A stretch of 64,000 nucleotides of DNA from Bacteroidales bacterium (GTDB lineage: Bacteria > Bacteroidota > Bacteroidia > Bacteroidales > UBA932). Below the pieces are notes generated by a model. It saw nothing but the letters and a program-made list of their open reading frames with translations. It was not told where the DNA came from and did no database searches. The stretch is from NCBI GenBank assembly GCA_017430365.1, contig JAFRNC010000006.1:355783-419782 (forward strand). The letters are read 5' to 3'. Position 1 is the first letter of the stretch, and every line of letters begins with the position of its first letter. Both the position numbers and the translations under genes were made by a program. Below are positions 1 through 9,046 of the stretch, one piece after another.

Positions 1-757
1 CGGGTTTCAGGATATCCTGGAAATACCATCCGACCGAACCCACGCAATTGAACTCATATGACTTGTAGTCCGGATAGAGCGAAACTATCTGCTCGAAGAA
101 CTGGCAGAATGAATCCTCGGCAAGGCCGCGGAAATATGGAAGGTCGAGATGGTCGTGGATAAGCCGGCCGTACTGTCCGCAGAAACGGTTCGGGAAGGGT
201 TTCGTATAAATTATGTCGATTATCTCGTCACCGTTGTAAGGCACTTCCGCAGCTATGACGCGGCGCGCATCCACGGGAATCCGCCCGCGGACATAATCGA
301 CCAGCATCCGCTTCCCCATATAGGCACCGCTCCCCTCGTCGCCGAGGATGAATCCGAGGGAATCGATGTTGAGCGTGATCTTCTCCCCGTCGTAAAGGCA
401 ACTGTTGGTTCCGGTGCCCAGGATCGCGGCAAACCCGGCCTTACGTCCGAGGAGCGCCCTGGCCGATGCGAGCAGGTCCATTGCCACGAAAGTTTCGGCA
501 TACGGCATGACCCGGGCCACCGCTTCCCGTACGAAGCCATACTGGAGTTCGGTTACGCCGGCTCCGTAGAAGTATACATGGTCCACCGCAGACGGGTCGA
601 ATCCTTCAGGCAGGGCCTTCCGGATATCCGCCACCATATAATCCAACGTGATGTAGTTGGGGTTGTAGCCTTCGCTTTCAAAACCGGCCACTACCGCTCC
701 GCGGTCCAGCGCACACCATGTCGTGGTGGTGGCCCCGCTGTCTGCTATCAGGATCAT
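1..757 (-). CDS. N-acetylhexosamine kinase, BadF/BadG family (3' end outside window)
   Basis: The gene reads leftward from ATG at 757 and runs off the left edge, so about 252 codons are visible. The start MILIADSGATTTTW is the phosphate-1 loop of the ASKHA (actin/hexokinase-like) fold, and GTGTNSCLYDG further on fits the phosphate-2/sugar region of bacterial GlcNAc kinases of the BadF/BadG/BcrA/BcrD family. By family, it would phosphorylate GlcNAc or a related amino sugar in the cytoplasm. The ATG overlaps the murQ stop (ATGA), so the two are translationally coupled. It lies downstream of murQ and the GH20 protein, which fits phosphorylation of the released hexosamine. The exact sugar cannot be read from sequence. 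No defect is seen in the visible part. Confidence 0.85.
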   Translation of the reverse strand, partial: MILIADSGATTTTWCALDRGAVVAGFESEGYNPNYITLDYMVADIRKALPEGFDPSAVDHVYFYGAGVTELQYGFVREAVARVMPYAETFVAMDLLASARALLGRKAGFAAILGTGTNSCLYDGEKITLNIDSLGFILGDEGSGAYMGKRMLVDYVRGRIPVDARRVIAAEVPYNGDEIIDIIYTKPFPNRFCGQYGRLIHDHLDLPYFRGLAEDSFCQFFEQIVSLYPDYKSYEFNCVGSVGWYFQDILKP

Positions 758-1578
758 AATTCCCCTTTTTCCTTGAGATATGCCTCCGCTTTCTTGACTG
801 TTCCTGTCTTGACTATTATCTCCTTAACATAATCATAATCGGTTATGGAAGGATTGCGCTCCATGAACATCCTCACTGAGCGGTCGACCACCTTGTCGTT
901 GATCAGGCGCACGTTGACCATGCGGTTGCCCTCGATCCGCCCGAGACGGATGAGGACCGTGGTGCTTATCATGTCGCAGATCATCTTCTGGGAGGTTCCC
1001 GCCTTCATCCTGGTACTGCCCGTCACGTATTCCGTACCTGTGATCACCTCAACCGGGTAGTCGGAATACTCCGAAATGGGCGACTGGGGATTGTTGACGA
1101 AACTGCCGGTCGGAATCCCGTTCTCGCGGCAATGCCTCAGGGTATGGAGCACATATGGAGTAGTACCGCTGGCGGAGATGCCTACCACGATGTCTTTCGG
1201 CGTTACATGATGTTTCTCCACAAGGGTGCGCCATCCCTCCTCGATATCGTCCTCGGCCTCTTCGAGCGCCAGGACCAGATTCTCGACCCCTCCCGCCAGC
1301 ACCGACTGGATCTGCTCCGGATCGATGCCGTAGGTATTGGGGAGTTCCACCACATCGAGGACGGACAGCCGTCCTCCGGTGCCGCAGCCCACATAGAACA
1401 TGCGGCCGCCGGCGCGAAGTTGTTTTTCGATTGCAGTGATCAGCCGCTCGAGGTCGGGCAGCACCTTTTCGATGGCATAGGCCACCGTCTTGTCTTCGTT
1501 GTTGATGTCCGTGATTATCTCCATCACGGATTTCTTTTCCAAGTTGTCGTACTTAGAAGGCTGTTCCGTAAGTCTCAT
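754..1578 (-). CDS. murQ: N-acetylmuramic acid 6-phosphate etherase
   Basis: A 274-residue SIS-domain protein of normal MurQ length. The N-terminus (MRLTEQPSKYDNLEKKS) matches the family start, which is why I accept the 26-bp overlap with the upstream gene. The enzyme converts MurNAc-6-phosphate to GlcNAc-6-phosphate and lactate in the cytoplasm. Both expected acidic residues are recognisable, in VVELPNTYG and in ALEEAEDD. One oddity is the phosphosugar loop, which reads GCGTGGRL here instead of the usual GAGTSGRL; it loses the serine that normally contacts phosphate. The gene sits between the GH20 protein and the hexosamine kinase, so the operon can process both MurNAc and GlcNAc. The family call is firm; activity with the altered loop is untested. 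Confidence 0.9.
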   Translation of the reverse strand: MRLTEQPSKYDNLEKKSVMEIITDINNEDKTVAYAIEKVLPDLERLITAIEKQLRAGGRMFYVGCGTGGRLSVLDVVELPNTYGIDPEQIQSVLAGGVENLVLALEEAEDDIEEGWRTLVEKHHVTPKDIVVGISASGTTPYVLHTLRHCRENGIPTGSFVNNPQSPISEYSDYPVEVITGTEYVTGSTRMKAGTSQKMICDMISTTVLIRLGRIEGNRMVNVRLINDKVVDRSVRMFMERNPSITDYDYVKEIIVKTGTVKKAEAYLKEKGEL

Positions 1579-4500
1579 CCTGATATGTAGTTACATTCCA
1601 ATTCCTGCAATAGTTGACGCCTGCGGCGTCCAGACGGGAGAAGTGCCTCTCCATCCTCTTCACGAATCCTTCGAAATCCTTCCCGTGACCCTGCGTCCAT
1701 CCGGCTTCTGCAATGGCGAGGGCACGCGGGAAAGCCATATACTCCGCACGTTCCGGCGTCTTTATATATTCGGTCCATACGGTACCTTCGACGCCTATGA
1801 TATACTGCTGTTCCTCCTCCGTGAGGACGGCAGGAACGGGTTCGTAATCATAGACCACCTTCAGGGGGACAAGATGTCCCATCGAAATGAAGTCTTCCGT
1901 CGGATCGACCTGATAATAATCCAGATAGTAACGCTGATAGGGGCACATCACCACGTTGTGGTGCTGGCGCGCAGCCGCTATGCCCCCCTGCTCCCCCAGC
2001 CAGGACATCACCGCCGCGTTCGGGGCAAGGCCGCCCTGTAGTATCTCGTCCCAGCCGATGATATTGCGGCCTTTGCTGTTTACGAAGCGCTCGATGCGGC
2101 TTATGAACCAGCTCTGCAACTCCTCTTCGTTCTTAAGGCCTTCACGTCGCATCAGTTGCTGGCAGAATTCGCTGCGCTCCCAATTGTACTTCGGGCACTC
2201 GTCGCCGCCGATATGTATGAGGGGCGAAGGGAACAGTTCCATGACCTCCGTGAGCACGTCCTCCAGGAACGAGAAAGTTTCCTCCCTCGGGCAATAGACG
2301 TCACGGAAGACTCCCCACTTGGTCGCAAGCGAGTGTTCTTCTTCAGGGAAGCAGCTCAACTCGGGGAAACACGTGATCGCAGCACGGGCATGGCCGGGCA
2401 TCTCGATCTCGGGAAGGACGGTTATGAACCGCTCAGCGGCATACCGCACGATTTCCCTTATCTCATCCTGGGTATAGAAGCCTCCGTAGGGAGTCCCGTC
2501 ATTGATCGGGGAATGCAGGTCGCCGACCACGGTATACGGCCGGACCGAACCCTTTTCGGTAAGCCGGGGATATTTCCTGATCTCAATGCGCCAGCCCTGG
2601 TCTTCCGTCAGATGCCAATGGAAGACGTTGAACTTGTGCATGGCCATGTCGTCGAGGTATTTCTTTATGAAACCGACATCGAAGAAATGGCTGCAGACAT
2701 CGAGATGCATGCCCCTGTACGGGAACCTCGGGGCGTCTTCTATCCGGCAGCAGGGAATATCGGCACTCCCTGAGAAACGTCCGGAATAGACGGCGTCCGG
2801 CATCATCTGGAACAATGTCTGTATGGCGTAGAACGCCCCGTTGGGCGCTGAGCTGGTAATCGTTATGCCTTCGGGACGGACCTCCATCACATAGCCTTCC
2901 TTAGGCACTCTGTCTGAGAGACGGAAGCTTATATAATTCCTGACAGGAAGATTGTCCGCCACTTTCAGGTCCACCCTGCCGGTGAGGTAGCGGACAACTC
3001 CGGCAAATGTGGTGTCTTCTCCGGACGTCACTGCCGTTGATGGACTAAGGCGGAAACTCCCCTTTCGGACATCCACCTTTTCAGGCTGGGGCAGCAGCCC
3101 GGCAATCCCGAACGTCTTCTCCGCCATTTTTCCCACCTTCCTGCCCGTGCTGCGGTCGAATCCCTGCGCCCGGACGGTCATACCGGGTTCGATCTTCACC
3201 GAAGGGCCCTGATACAGCAGCGAATTCCGGGTCGGGACTGAGCCGTCGACAGTGAACCGTATCTCAGTACCGGGCATGTCGGCCTGAAGGTTCAGGCAGG
3301 TGTCGTCGTACTTGTCCCCATCGAAATCATCGTGCATGAAGAGCACGTTTTCAAAAGCGCGGCTGTAATTCACCTTCTTCAGGTCGAGCCGTTCCAGGTC
3401 GGTGACGAGCCTCGTGCAGAAATCCGCGTAATCACGGTCATGCTTGGGAGTCCAGCCCGTCTCGGCGAGCGCCAGCGCCCTAGGGAAGAGCATGTGCTCG
3501 AAATGCTCCGGGCTCTCCACGAATTCCGTCCAGAGGCACCCCTCAACCCCGAGTATCCTCGGGCGGACGGAGAGGGCTACCGTATCGCTTATCGGATAAT
3601 AATTGTAGACCTTGGAGAGAGGCAGGAAATACGGCTGTGAAGGAAAACCGTCACCCTCCTCCTGGTAATAGTCCAGATAGCACCAGCGGTTCGGCGTGAA
3701 AACCGTTCGCATACCCAGATCCAGCGCCTTTTTCCCCGGCGCATGTCCGCGGTATGAGAGCGCGATCGTACCCGGCGTGGCACCGCGGTCCACCACCTCG
3801 TCCCATGCTATCACCTCCTTGCCGTGCGCCTGCAGGAACTCGCTGATGCGGACGATGAATGCGGCCTGGCTGCCGTCATCGGGGGGACATTCGTCACCGC
3901 CTATGTGATAGTATTTTGAAGGGAAGATGTCGAACAGTTCTTCGAACAGATCCGTGAAAAAGCGTAACGTGGTATCGCTCGGACAGAATATCTCATCGTA
4001 GATGCCGAGGTCAGTCGCAATGGAGATCGTGGAATCGGGATGATAGGAAAAGACCGGATAGGCCGAAAGGGCGGCCAGTGCGTGTCCCGGGAGTTCGACC
4101 TCCGGAACAACGGTGACGTAACGGCGGCGGGCATATTCCACCACCTCCCGCATATCTTCCTGTGTATAATAGGGCCCGGCTTTCACCAGGAGGGGATATT
4201 TCTTGCTTTCAATCCGCCAGCCCTGGTCGTCTGTCAGGTGCCAGTGGAAAGTATTGATCTTGTGGAGGGCAAGGATGTCGATTACTTTCTCGATCTCTTC
4301 CTTGTCCTGGAAATGACGGGCAACGTCGGCCATGATGGCCCTGTACTCCATCGCGGGAGCGTCGTCTATGCTGCAGCATGGAATGGCGGCGCTACGCGCG
4401 CCACGTGTCAGGGCATCCGGGGGGAGCATCTGCAGCAGGCTCCTGGTGCCGTAAAACGCCCCGTTTGGGGCGGAAGCTTCTATAACTACCCCCTGTGGGG

Positions 4501-6097
4501 TCACGGTCAGCCGGTAGGCTTCGGTCCCGAGACCGTCGACCTGCCGTATCACAATGTCGCCGGTTTCGGCGAATGGAATCTTCAATGTCGCGGCGATATC
4601 GCCGGCCACCTCCCGGAAGAGGGGTTCCGAGGCCTCGACGGCCACGGAACTCCGTTTTCCGAAAGTGAAAAAGCCCTCGGCGCCTTCATAGCGCCGGGGC
4701 TTGGGAATAATCATCGAGGTAAGCCCGCCTCCATCATGGCCGAGCGCCTCTTCCACGATGTCGGTAATGCCATCCAGATAGACGTCAGGCATACGTTCCG
4801 ACAGCGGATAAGGTGCGCCGATATAGACGTGCATCTGCTTGACCTCATAGTCGTACTTGCCGGTAGTGTCCTCGAAGGCCGTCTTGCTCGGCAGATATGA
4901 GTTCTGGCCGTTGGTGTAGGCGATAAAGAGCAGTGGCGTGTCCGGGAAACGCTCCCGAAGGGCCACCTGATACTCCATGAACGGCTCGCCCTGGGTGAAG
5001 AAGAGGATGACGCCGCCCAGGTTGACCGCCTCGACGTAGAACGGAAGGGTGTTCTCGACCAGACCGGCCTCGATATCCTCGATCGTATACTTCGCCCAGT
5101 AGTTGACGTCGTCAACCCAGGAATCGGAGACAGGGTTCTTCCATGAAGTGACCTCCGCGACATGCTTGCGGATAAGGTCTACAGTAATGGTATCGGCCCT
5201 GTAGGGCAGGTCGATGCGGCTCGTCTTCAGGACATAACTCCCGTCGAAAGGGATTTTTTCGAAAGAGATGTCCTTCAGGTCGGTGGCCAGCTGCCAGCCG
5301 TTCCGCTCCGCAGCCTCCACATCCTTCTTTATGCCGTAGGCAGGGTCGGCATTGCCGCTGGCGGAGGTAAAATGGACCACCTCGCCGCCCCATGCCTTCG
5401 AAAGCGAATCGCATGAGAATCCGGGGAAATCTGTCGATACCTTGTAACTGCCGGGGCCAAGGCTCACGGGGTGGCAGGAATAATTTACCAGCGATACGAT
5501 GGGCTTTCCCCTGCGGTCGACCAGCCGCAGCACATACGCGTCCTTGTTGCAGAACCCGTCCTTGTCGCAGCGGTTGTAGTTGATGTCGCTCGTACCATGT
5601 CCGAACTCCATCTCGAAGGGAACGAACGACGCGTCGTCGGCGATAGCAGCCACGGCATTCTCAACCACCACCCTGCGCACCTTCTGGGCATAAGCATGAT
5701 TGGGCTGACCTTCTTCAGCGCACCAGCCCCCGGTACGGGGCGCGGAGTGGGTATGGATACAGTGCATCAGGATATGGTCCATGGGCAGTCCGGACTTCTC
5801 GGAGATAGCCTTGCGGATCTCGTCGGCAGTCTCGATACCCACCTCCATCAGGTCGTTGGAGATGATGCATATCTTCTCACCCCCCTTGTCCAGGACGAGG
5901 CAGTGGCTCATCAGGTCGCGGTGGACACCGTCCGACAGACCGTTCCTGGCCGCGAAACCGGCCAGGACGGTGCTGTCGGTGGTCGATATCTCCGCAACCC
6001 TGTAGTTGCAGAGATATCGTTCACTTTGAGGGGTGCAGGAAAGGAGCGCCGCCAGCAGCAGGCAGACCGCCCAGAAATGAGCGACTATCCTTCCCAT
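1553..6097 (-). CDS. Lipoprotein: ceramidase-like domain fused to two GH20 beta-hexosaminidase modules
   Basis: I start at ATG 6097, two bases after the upstream stop. This gives 1514 residues beginning MGRIVAHFWAV with a lipobox ending ALLSC, so it should be a surface or periplasmic lipoprotein. Residues about 45-460 resemble the neutral/alkaline ceramidase N-terminal family (HCIHTHSAPR metal-site motif, NYSCHPVSLGPG). Two consecutive GH20 units follow, each with a small alpha/beta GH20b-type domain (NGAFYGTRSLLQM; NGAFYAIQTLFQM) and a TIM barrel. Both keep the catalytic pair in HIGGDEC, at D735-E736 and D1299-E1300. A short region near residues 920-1000 links them. GH20 enzymes release terminal GlcNAc or GalNAc. 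The ceramidase-like family is often found in Bacteroidetes without proven ceramidase activity, so that part's substrate is open. It belongs to the SusC/D operon. Confidence 0.88.
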   Translation of the reverse strand: MGRIVAHFWAVCLLLAALLSCTPQSERYLCNYRVAEISTTDSTVLAGFAARNGLSDGVHRDLMSHCLVLDKGGEKICIISNDLMEVGIETADEIRKAISEKSGLPMDHILMHCIHTHSAPRTGGWCAEEGQPNHAYAQKVRRVVVENAVAAIADDASFVPFEMEFGHGTSDINYNRCDKDGFCNKDAYVLRLVDRRGKPIVSLVNYSCHPVSLGPGSYKVSTDFPGFSCDSLSKAWGGEVVHFTSASGNADPAYGIKKDVEAAERNGWQLATDLKDISFEKIPFDGSYVLKTSRIDLPYRADTITVDLIRKHVAEVTSWKNPVSDSWVDDVNYWAKYTIEDIEAGLVENTLPFYVEAVNLGGVILFFTQGEPFMEYQVALRERFPDTPLLFIAYTNGQNSYLPSKTAFEDTTGKYDYEVKQMHVYIGAPYPLSERMPDVYLDGITDIVEEALGHDGGGLTSMIIPKPRRYEGAEGFFTFGKRSSVAVEASEPLFREVAGDIAATLKIPFAETGDIVIRQVDGLGTEAYRLTVTPQGVVIEASAPNGAFYGTRSLLQMLPPDALTRGARSAAIPCCSIDDAPAMEYRAIMADVARHFQDKEEIEKVIDILALHKINTFHWHLTDDQGWRIESKKYPLLVKAGPYYTQEDMREVVEYARRRYVTVVPEVELPGHALAALSAYPVFSYHPDSTISIATDLGIYDEIFCPSDTTLRFFTDLFEELFDIFPSKYYHIGGDECPPDDGSQAAFIVRISEFLQAHGKEVIAWDEVVDRGATPGTIALSYRGHAPGKKALDLGMRTVFTPNRWCYLDYYQEEGDGFPSQPYFLPLSKVYNYYPISDTVALSVRPRILGVEGCLWTEFVESPEHFEHMLFPRALALAETGWTPKHDRDYADFCTRLVTDLERLDLKKVNYSRAFENVLFMHDDFDGDKYDDTCLNLQADMPGTEIRFTVDGSVPTRNSLLYQGPSVKIEPGMTVRAQGFDRSTGRKVGKMAEKTFGIAGLLPQPEKVDVRKGSFRLSPSTAVTSGEDTTFAGVVRYLTGRVDLKVADNLPVRNYISFRLSDRVPKEGYVMEVRPEGITITSSAPNGAFYAIQTLFQMMPDAVYSGRFSGSADIPCCRIEDAPRFPYRGMHLDVCSHFFDVGFIKKYLDDMAMHKFNVFHWHLTEDQGWRIEIRKYPRLTEKGSVRPYTVVGDLHSPINDGTPYGGFYTQDEIREIVRYAAERFITVLPEIEMPGHARAAITCFPELSCFPEEEHSLATKWGVFRDVYCPREETFSFLEDVLTEVMELFPSPLIHIGGDECPKYNWERSEFCQQLMRREGLKNEEELQSWFISRIERFVNSKGRNIIGWDEILQGGLAPNAAVMSWLGEQGGIAAARQHHNVVMCPYQRYYLDYYQVDPTEDFISMGHLVPLKVVYDYEPVPAVLTEEEQQYIIGVEGTVWTEYIKTPERAEYMAFPRALAIAEAGWTQGHGKDFEGFVKRMERHFSRLDAAGVNYCRNWNVTTYQDETYGTAF

Positions 6098-6099
6098 CT

Positions 6100-7506
6100 T
6101 TAATAATAGACTTCGGTTACGTCGTAATACATCCTCCACCAGCCGTCGTCGTCGTCACTGAAAGTCAGGATGCCGCGTGAAGGCGTTTCCATCCAGACAT
6201 ACCAGGTAATCGACGTACCGCCGTCGGGCGTCATGTCCATGGTGTACGGACCCGTACCTATATTGGCGTCCACCTTGTTGTACTTCGGATTGGGATCGAT
6301 CCAGAAGGTGACGGGTTCGCCCTCATAGATGATGGTGCTCGGGATCTTGATGTACTGCTCGCCGTCGTACGGGCATTCCGTAGTCTCGTTGAGCAGATGG
6401 ACCACACCGTCTGATGCAAGCGTGAAGTCGAGGTCGATATCCGAGTTCATCGCATTCTTGATACGGTAGCGGGTCGCGTCGTACTTGTTAACAAGCAGGA
6501 GCGAATGCAACACCTTCTCGGAAGTGACGCTCGAATTCATCTTGCCCTGATAGAACTCCACCTTGCCGAGCCTCATGAAGTCGGCGTCGGGGTTCGGACG
6601 GGGATTCAGGTTGATGACGTCGTAATACATCCTCCACCAGCCGTCGTCGCCGTCGCCGAAGGTCAGGATGCCGCGTTCAGGCGTCTCCATCCAGACATAC
6701 CAGGTGATCGACGTACCGCCGTCAGGTGTCATGTCCATGGTGTACTCGCCGGTACCTATGTTGGCGTCCACCTTGTTGTACTTCGGGTTGGGATCGATCC
6801 AGAATGTGACCAGTTCGCCTTCGTACTCGATGGTGCTCGGGATCTTGATGTACTGCTCGCCGTCATACGGGCACTCCGTAGTCTCGTTGAGCAAATAGAC
6901 CACACCGTCGGATGCAAGCGTGAAATCGAGGTCGATGCCCGAGTTCATCGCGTTGCGGATACGGTACTTGGTCTTGTCATACTTGGATACCTGGAGCGTG
7001 GCGTACTTCTCGTCGTAGAGGTTGACGGAGCTGTTCATCTTGCCCTGATAGAATTCGACGGTGGCGTAGTCGGTGAATTCGGAGTCGTCGCCGCCAGGCA
7101 TCGACAACTTGCCGGAGAAAACGTTATAGCCGGCCGGCGATACTTTCGACTCGTCGAACGAGACGGTGAAACTGTAGGACTCCCCTGCCTCGGCCTGATC
7201 CGCGTCATATCCGACCCGGACTGTGGATGTGGATTCGCCGGGAGCGAATCTCACCGTCGATGGAGTCTCAAGGGAGAACATCGGGTCGCCCTCCAGACGG
7301 AGTTCTACCGACAGGTCGGTGGAAATCGCACCCCTGACGAGCTGGAATTCGATCACGGGTTCATCCGTGAAGAGCCATGCGCCTCCGTTGGAATCGAAAG
7401 TCAGGCACTCGTTGGTCGGGGTATAGAGATAACTGGTCTGTTCGCAGGATACAAGCGCAAAGAGACCCGCAATAATTATTGAAACAGATACAAGTAACTT
7501 TTTCAT
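6100..7506 (-). CDS. SusCD-associated lipoprotein with duplicated C-terminal domain
   Basis: A 468-residue lipoprotein: MKKLLVSVSIIIAGLFALVSC is a signal peptide with a lipobox. The N-terminal ~130 residues (TNECLTFDSNGGAW; VELRLEGDPMFSLETPSTV) look like the Ig-like DUF1735/BT_3987 domains found in surface glycan-binding proteins. The rest is two near-identical copies of a ~150-residue unit starting VEFYQGKMNSSV and ending DGWWRMYYDV, rich in Trp and Tyr. It lies between susD and the hydrolase gene with 2- to 18-base gaps, so it is part of the operon. By position and architecture it is probably a surface glycan-binding protein that brings the glycan to the SusCD pair; I do not recognise the repeated domain. 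Confidence 0.75.
   Translation of the reverse strand: MKKLLVSVSIIIAGLFALVSCEQTSYLYTPTNECLTFDSNGGAWLFTDEPVIEFQLVRGAISTDLSVELRLEGDPMFSLETPSTVRFAPGESTSTVRVGYDADQAEAGESYSFTVSFDESKVSPAGYNVFSGKLSMPGGDDSEFTDYATVEFYQGKMNSSVNLYDEKYATLQVSKYDKTKYRIRNAMNSGIDLDFTLASDGVVYLLNETTECPYDGEQYIKIPSTIEYEGELVTFWIDPNPKYNKVDANIGTGEYTMDMTPDGGTSITWYVWMETPERGILTFGDGDDGWWRMYYDVINLNPRPNPDADFMRLGKVEFYQGKMNSSVTSEKVLHSLLLVNKYDATRYRIKNAMNSDIDLDFTLASDGVVHLLNETTECPYDGEQYIKIPSTIIYEGEPVTFWIDPNPKYNKVDANIGTGPYTMDMTPDGGTSITWYVWMETPSRGILTFSDDDDGWWRMYYDVTEVYY
6119..7064 (-). repeat. Tandem intragenic duplication, period 498 bp
   Basis: Bases about 6119-6566 and 6617-7064 are two highly similar copies, offset by 498 bp, encoding the two C-terminal domains of the lipoprotein. 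Long stretches are identical at DNA level, for example around the ATGTCCATGGTGTA and CACCTTGTTGTACTTCGG motifs. The DNA identity indicates a recent duplication or ongoing gene conversion rather than ancient domain repetition. Confidence 0.85.
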
Positions 7507-7524
7507 ATCGGTCTTTTTTCGCTG

Positions 7525-9030
7525 TTAATAACCAGGATTCTGCTGTCCGCGTATCTGCGGGTTGGAATCGATTTCCGCCTGGGGGATAGGCCACACGAAG
7601 AACGGATCGGACGCCTCGCGCTTCATCAGTTCGGTGTAGGAACTGCCCGCATCTATGACCAGGTTCTTGTCCTGCGCCTCGCTGCGGGCGAAGCCCTGGT
7701 TCCAGCGCTTGAGGTCTTTGAAACGGAAGCCTTCACCGTAAAGTTCGCGTGCACGTTCCAGTTTGATCTGGGCCATGAGTTCATCGCCCGTGTAGTGGCG
7801 GTCGGCATAGCCGGGGATACGGCTGGCACGGAGACGGTTCAGATAGGTGCAGGCCTGTTCGGCCTGGCCGGACATCGCATATCCCTCTGCGGCGATCAGG
7901 TACTGCTCGGCGATACGGAACGGCTTGATCTTATGGGTATAGGTCGAAGCGCCTGTCGAAGACATGAGTTCCGGGTTGCCGGGGAACTTGAAACAGAGAT
8001 AGACATTGCCGGAGAAATTGCCCAGATTGACCTGCGTCTTGCGGAACCAGGTCGTGAAGCGGAGGTCGGACTTGTCGTAGGAATCGACGATCCACTTCTC
8101 GGGGATGTAGTTCGGGGCATACAGTCCGCCCGTATACTGGATGTAGCCGTAGTCATTGGTGCTGGCATTGGAAAGGATGCTCGACCAGAACTGGGTGATG
8201 CATTCCTTGCCGCTGTCGTTGGTCCAAAGGGCATTGAAATCTTCCTGGGTGCTGAGCAGCGCGTAGCGGCCGCTGTCCGCAAGAGCCGCTGCCAGCGAGG
8301 CCGCCTTGGCATAATCGCCCTTGGTCAGCGCAACGCGGGCCTGCATGGCCTTCACGGCATCGGCAGTCAGGTAAATCGAACCTTCGGAACCGGGGACCGA
8401 AGCGAGGAGCTGCTCGGCTTTCGCCAGATTCCTCTCGATGTAATCATATGTCTCTGCCAGCGTGCTGCGGCCGACATAACTGGACTGGTCACTCGGAGAG
8501 GGAAAGGTCGCATCCGACAGCATCACACCGTAATCGGACGAGGCGCTGGAAGAATAATTCTTGCAGAAAAGCTCGGCAAGGATGAACATGGAATAGGCTT
8601 TGGCAAAGGCGCATTCGCCCAGGATCACGTCGTACTGAGCTTTCTCGGCAGCCGTGGATTCCGCCTGCAGGGCGGGGATTCCGCCTTCAAGGAAGTTGGC
8701 GAGCATCACGAGATAGTAAGAGCTTTCCCAGATGGACTCGACATTGCCGAAGGTGGAACGCATCTCCCACTTGTAATATTCACCGTTGCGGTTGCCGTAG
8801 GTGATCGAACCGTGGAACGAATCGGACATCAGTTCCATCAGATACACCGGGGCTCCGGAGGTCAGGCTGTTCCGCATCGTGATGTATATGTCCCGACGGA
8901 GTTTCTGGGCGTCGTCCATCGACCTCAGGGCTTCATCGGTCGAGATCGAGCTCGTAGGTTTCAGGTCGAGGTTGCAAGCCGTCACGAACATCATTGCGAG
9001 GGCGCATAGGCTGAATAATATCTTTTTCAT
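7525..9030 (-). CDS. susD: SusD/RagB family glycan-binding lipoprotein
   Basis: A 501-residue protein of normal SusD length. MKKILFSLCALAMMFVTAC gives a signal peptide with lipobox Cys19. The body has family features: the N-terminal NLDLKPTSSISTDEALR, TPR-like helices, a C-terminal RLRASRIPGYADRHYTGDELM segment, then an ERARELYGEGFRFKDLKRW motif and the end DPFFVWPIPQAEID. SusD proteins cap the SusC transporter on the outer membrane and bind the oligosaccharide. It is 16 bases downstream of susC and starts the lipoprotein part of the operon. The ligand is inferred from its neighbours (GH20, MurQ, hexosamine kinase) to be a GlcNAc- or GalNAc-containing glycan. The call is firm; the ligand is inference. 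Confidence 0.95.
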   Translation of the reverse strand: MKKILFSLCALAMMFVTACNLDLKPTSSISTDEALRSMDDAQKLRRDIYITMRNSLTSGAPVYLMELMSDSFHGSITYGNRNGEYYKWEMRSTFGNVESIWESSYYLVMLANFLEGGIPALQAESTAAEKAQYDVILGECAFAKAYSMFILAELFCKNYSSSASSDYGVMLSDATFPSPSDQSSYVGRSTLAETYDYIERNLAKAEQLLASVPGSEGSIYLTADAVKAMQARVALTKGDYAKAASLAAALADSGRYALLSTQEDFNALWTNDSGKECITQFWSSILSNASTNDYGYIQYTGGLYAPNYIPEKWIVDSYDKSDLRFTTWFRKTQVNLGNFSGNVYLCFKFPGNPELMSSTGASTYTHKIKPFRIAEQYLIAAEGYAMSGQAEQACTYLNRLRASRIPGYADRHYTGDELMAQIKLERARELYGEGFRFKDLKRWNQGFARSEAQDKNLVIDAGSSYTELMKREASDPFFVWPIPQAEIDSNPQIRGQQNPGY

Positions 9031-9046
9031 ACTGAATCCTCCTTGT

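Noticed and set aside
149..832. Long plus-strand open frame across the hexosamine kinase gene
   Set aside because: It lies opposite a clear kinase frame with DSGATTT and GTGTNS motifs. The high GC content makes long antisense frames common here.
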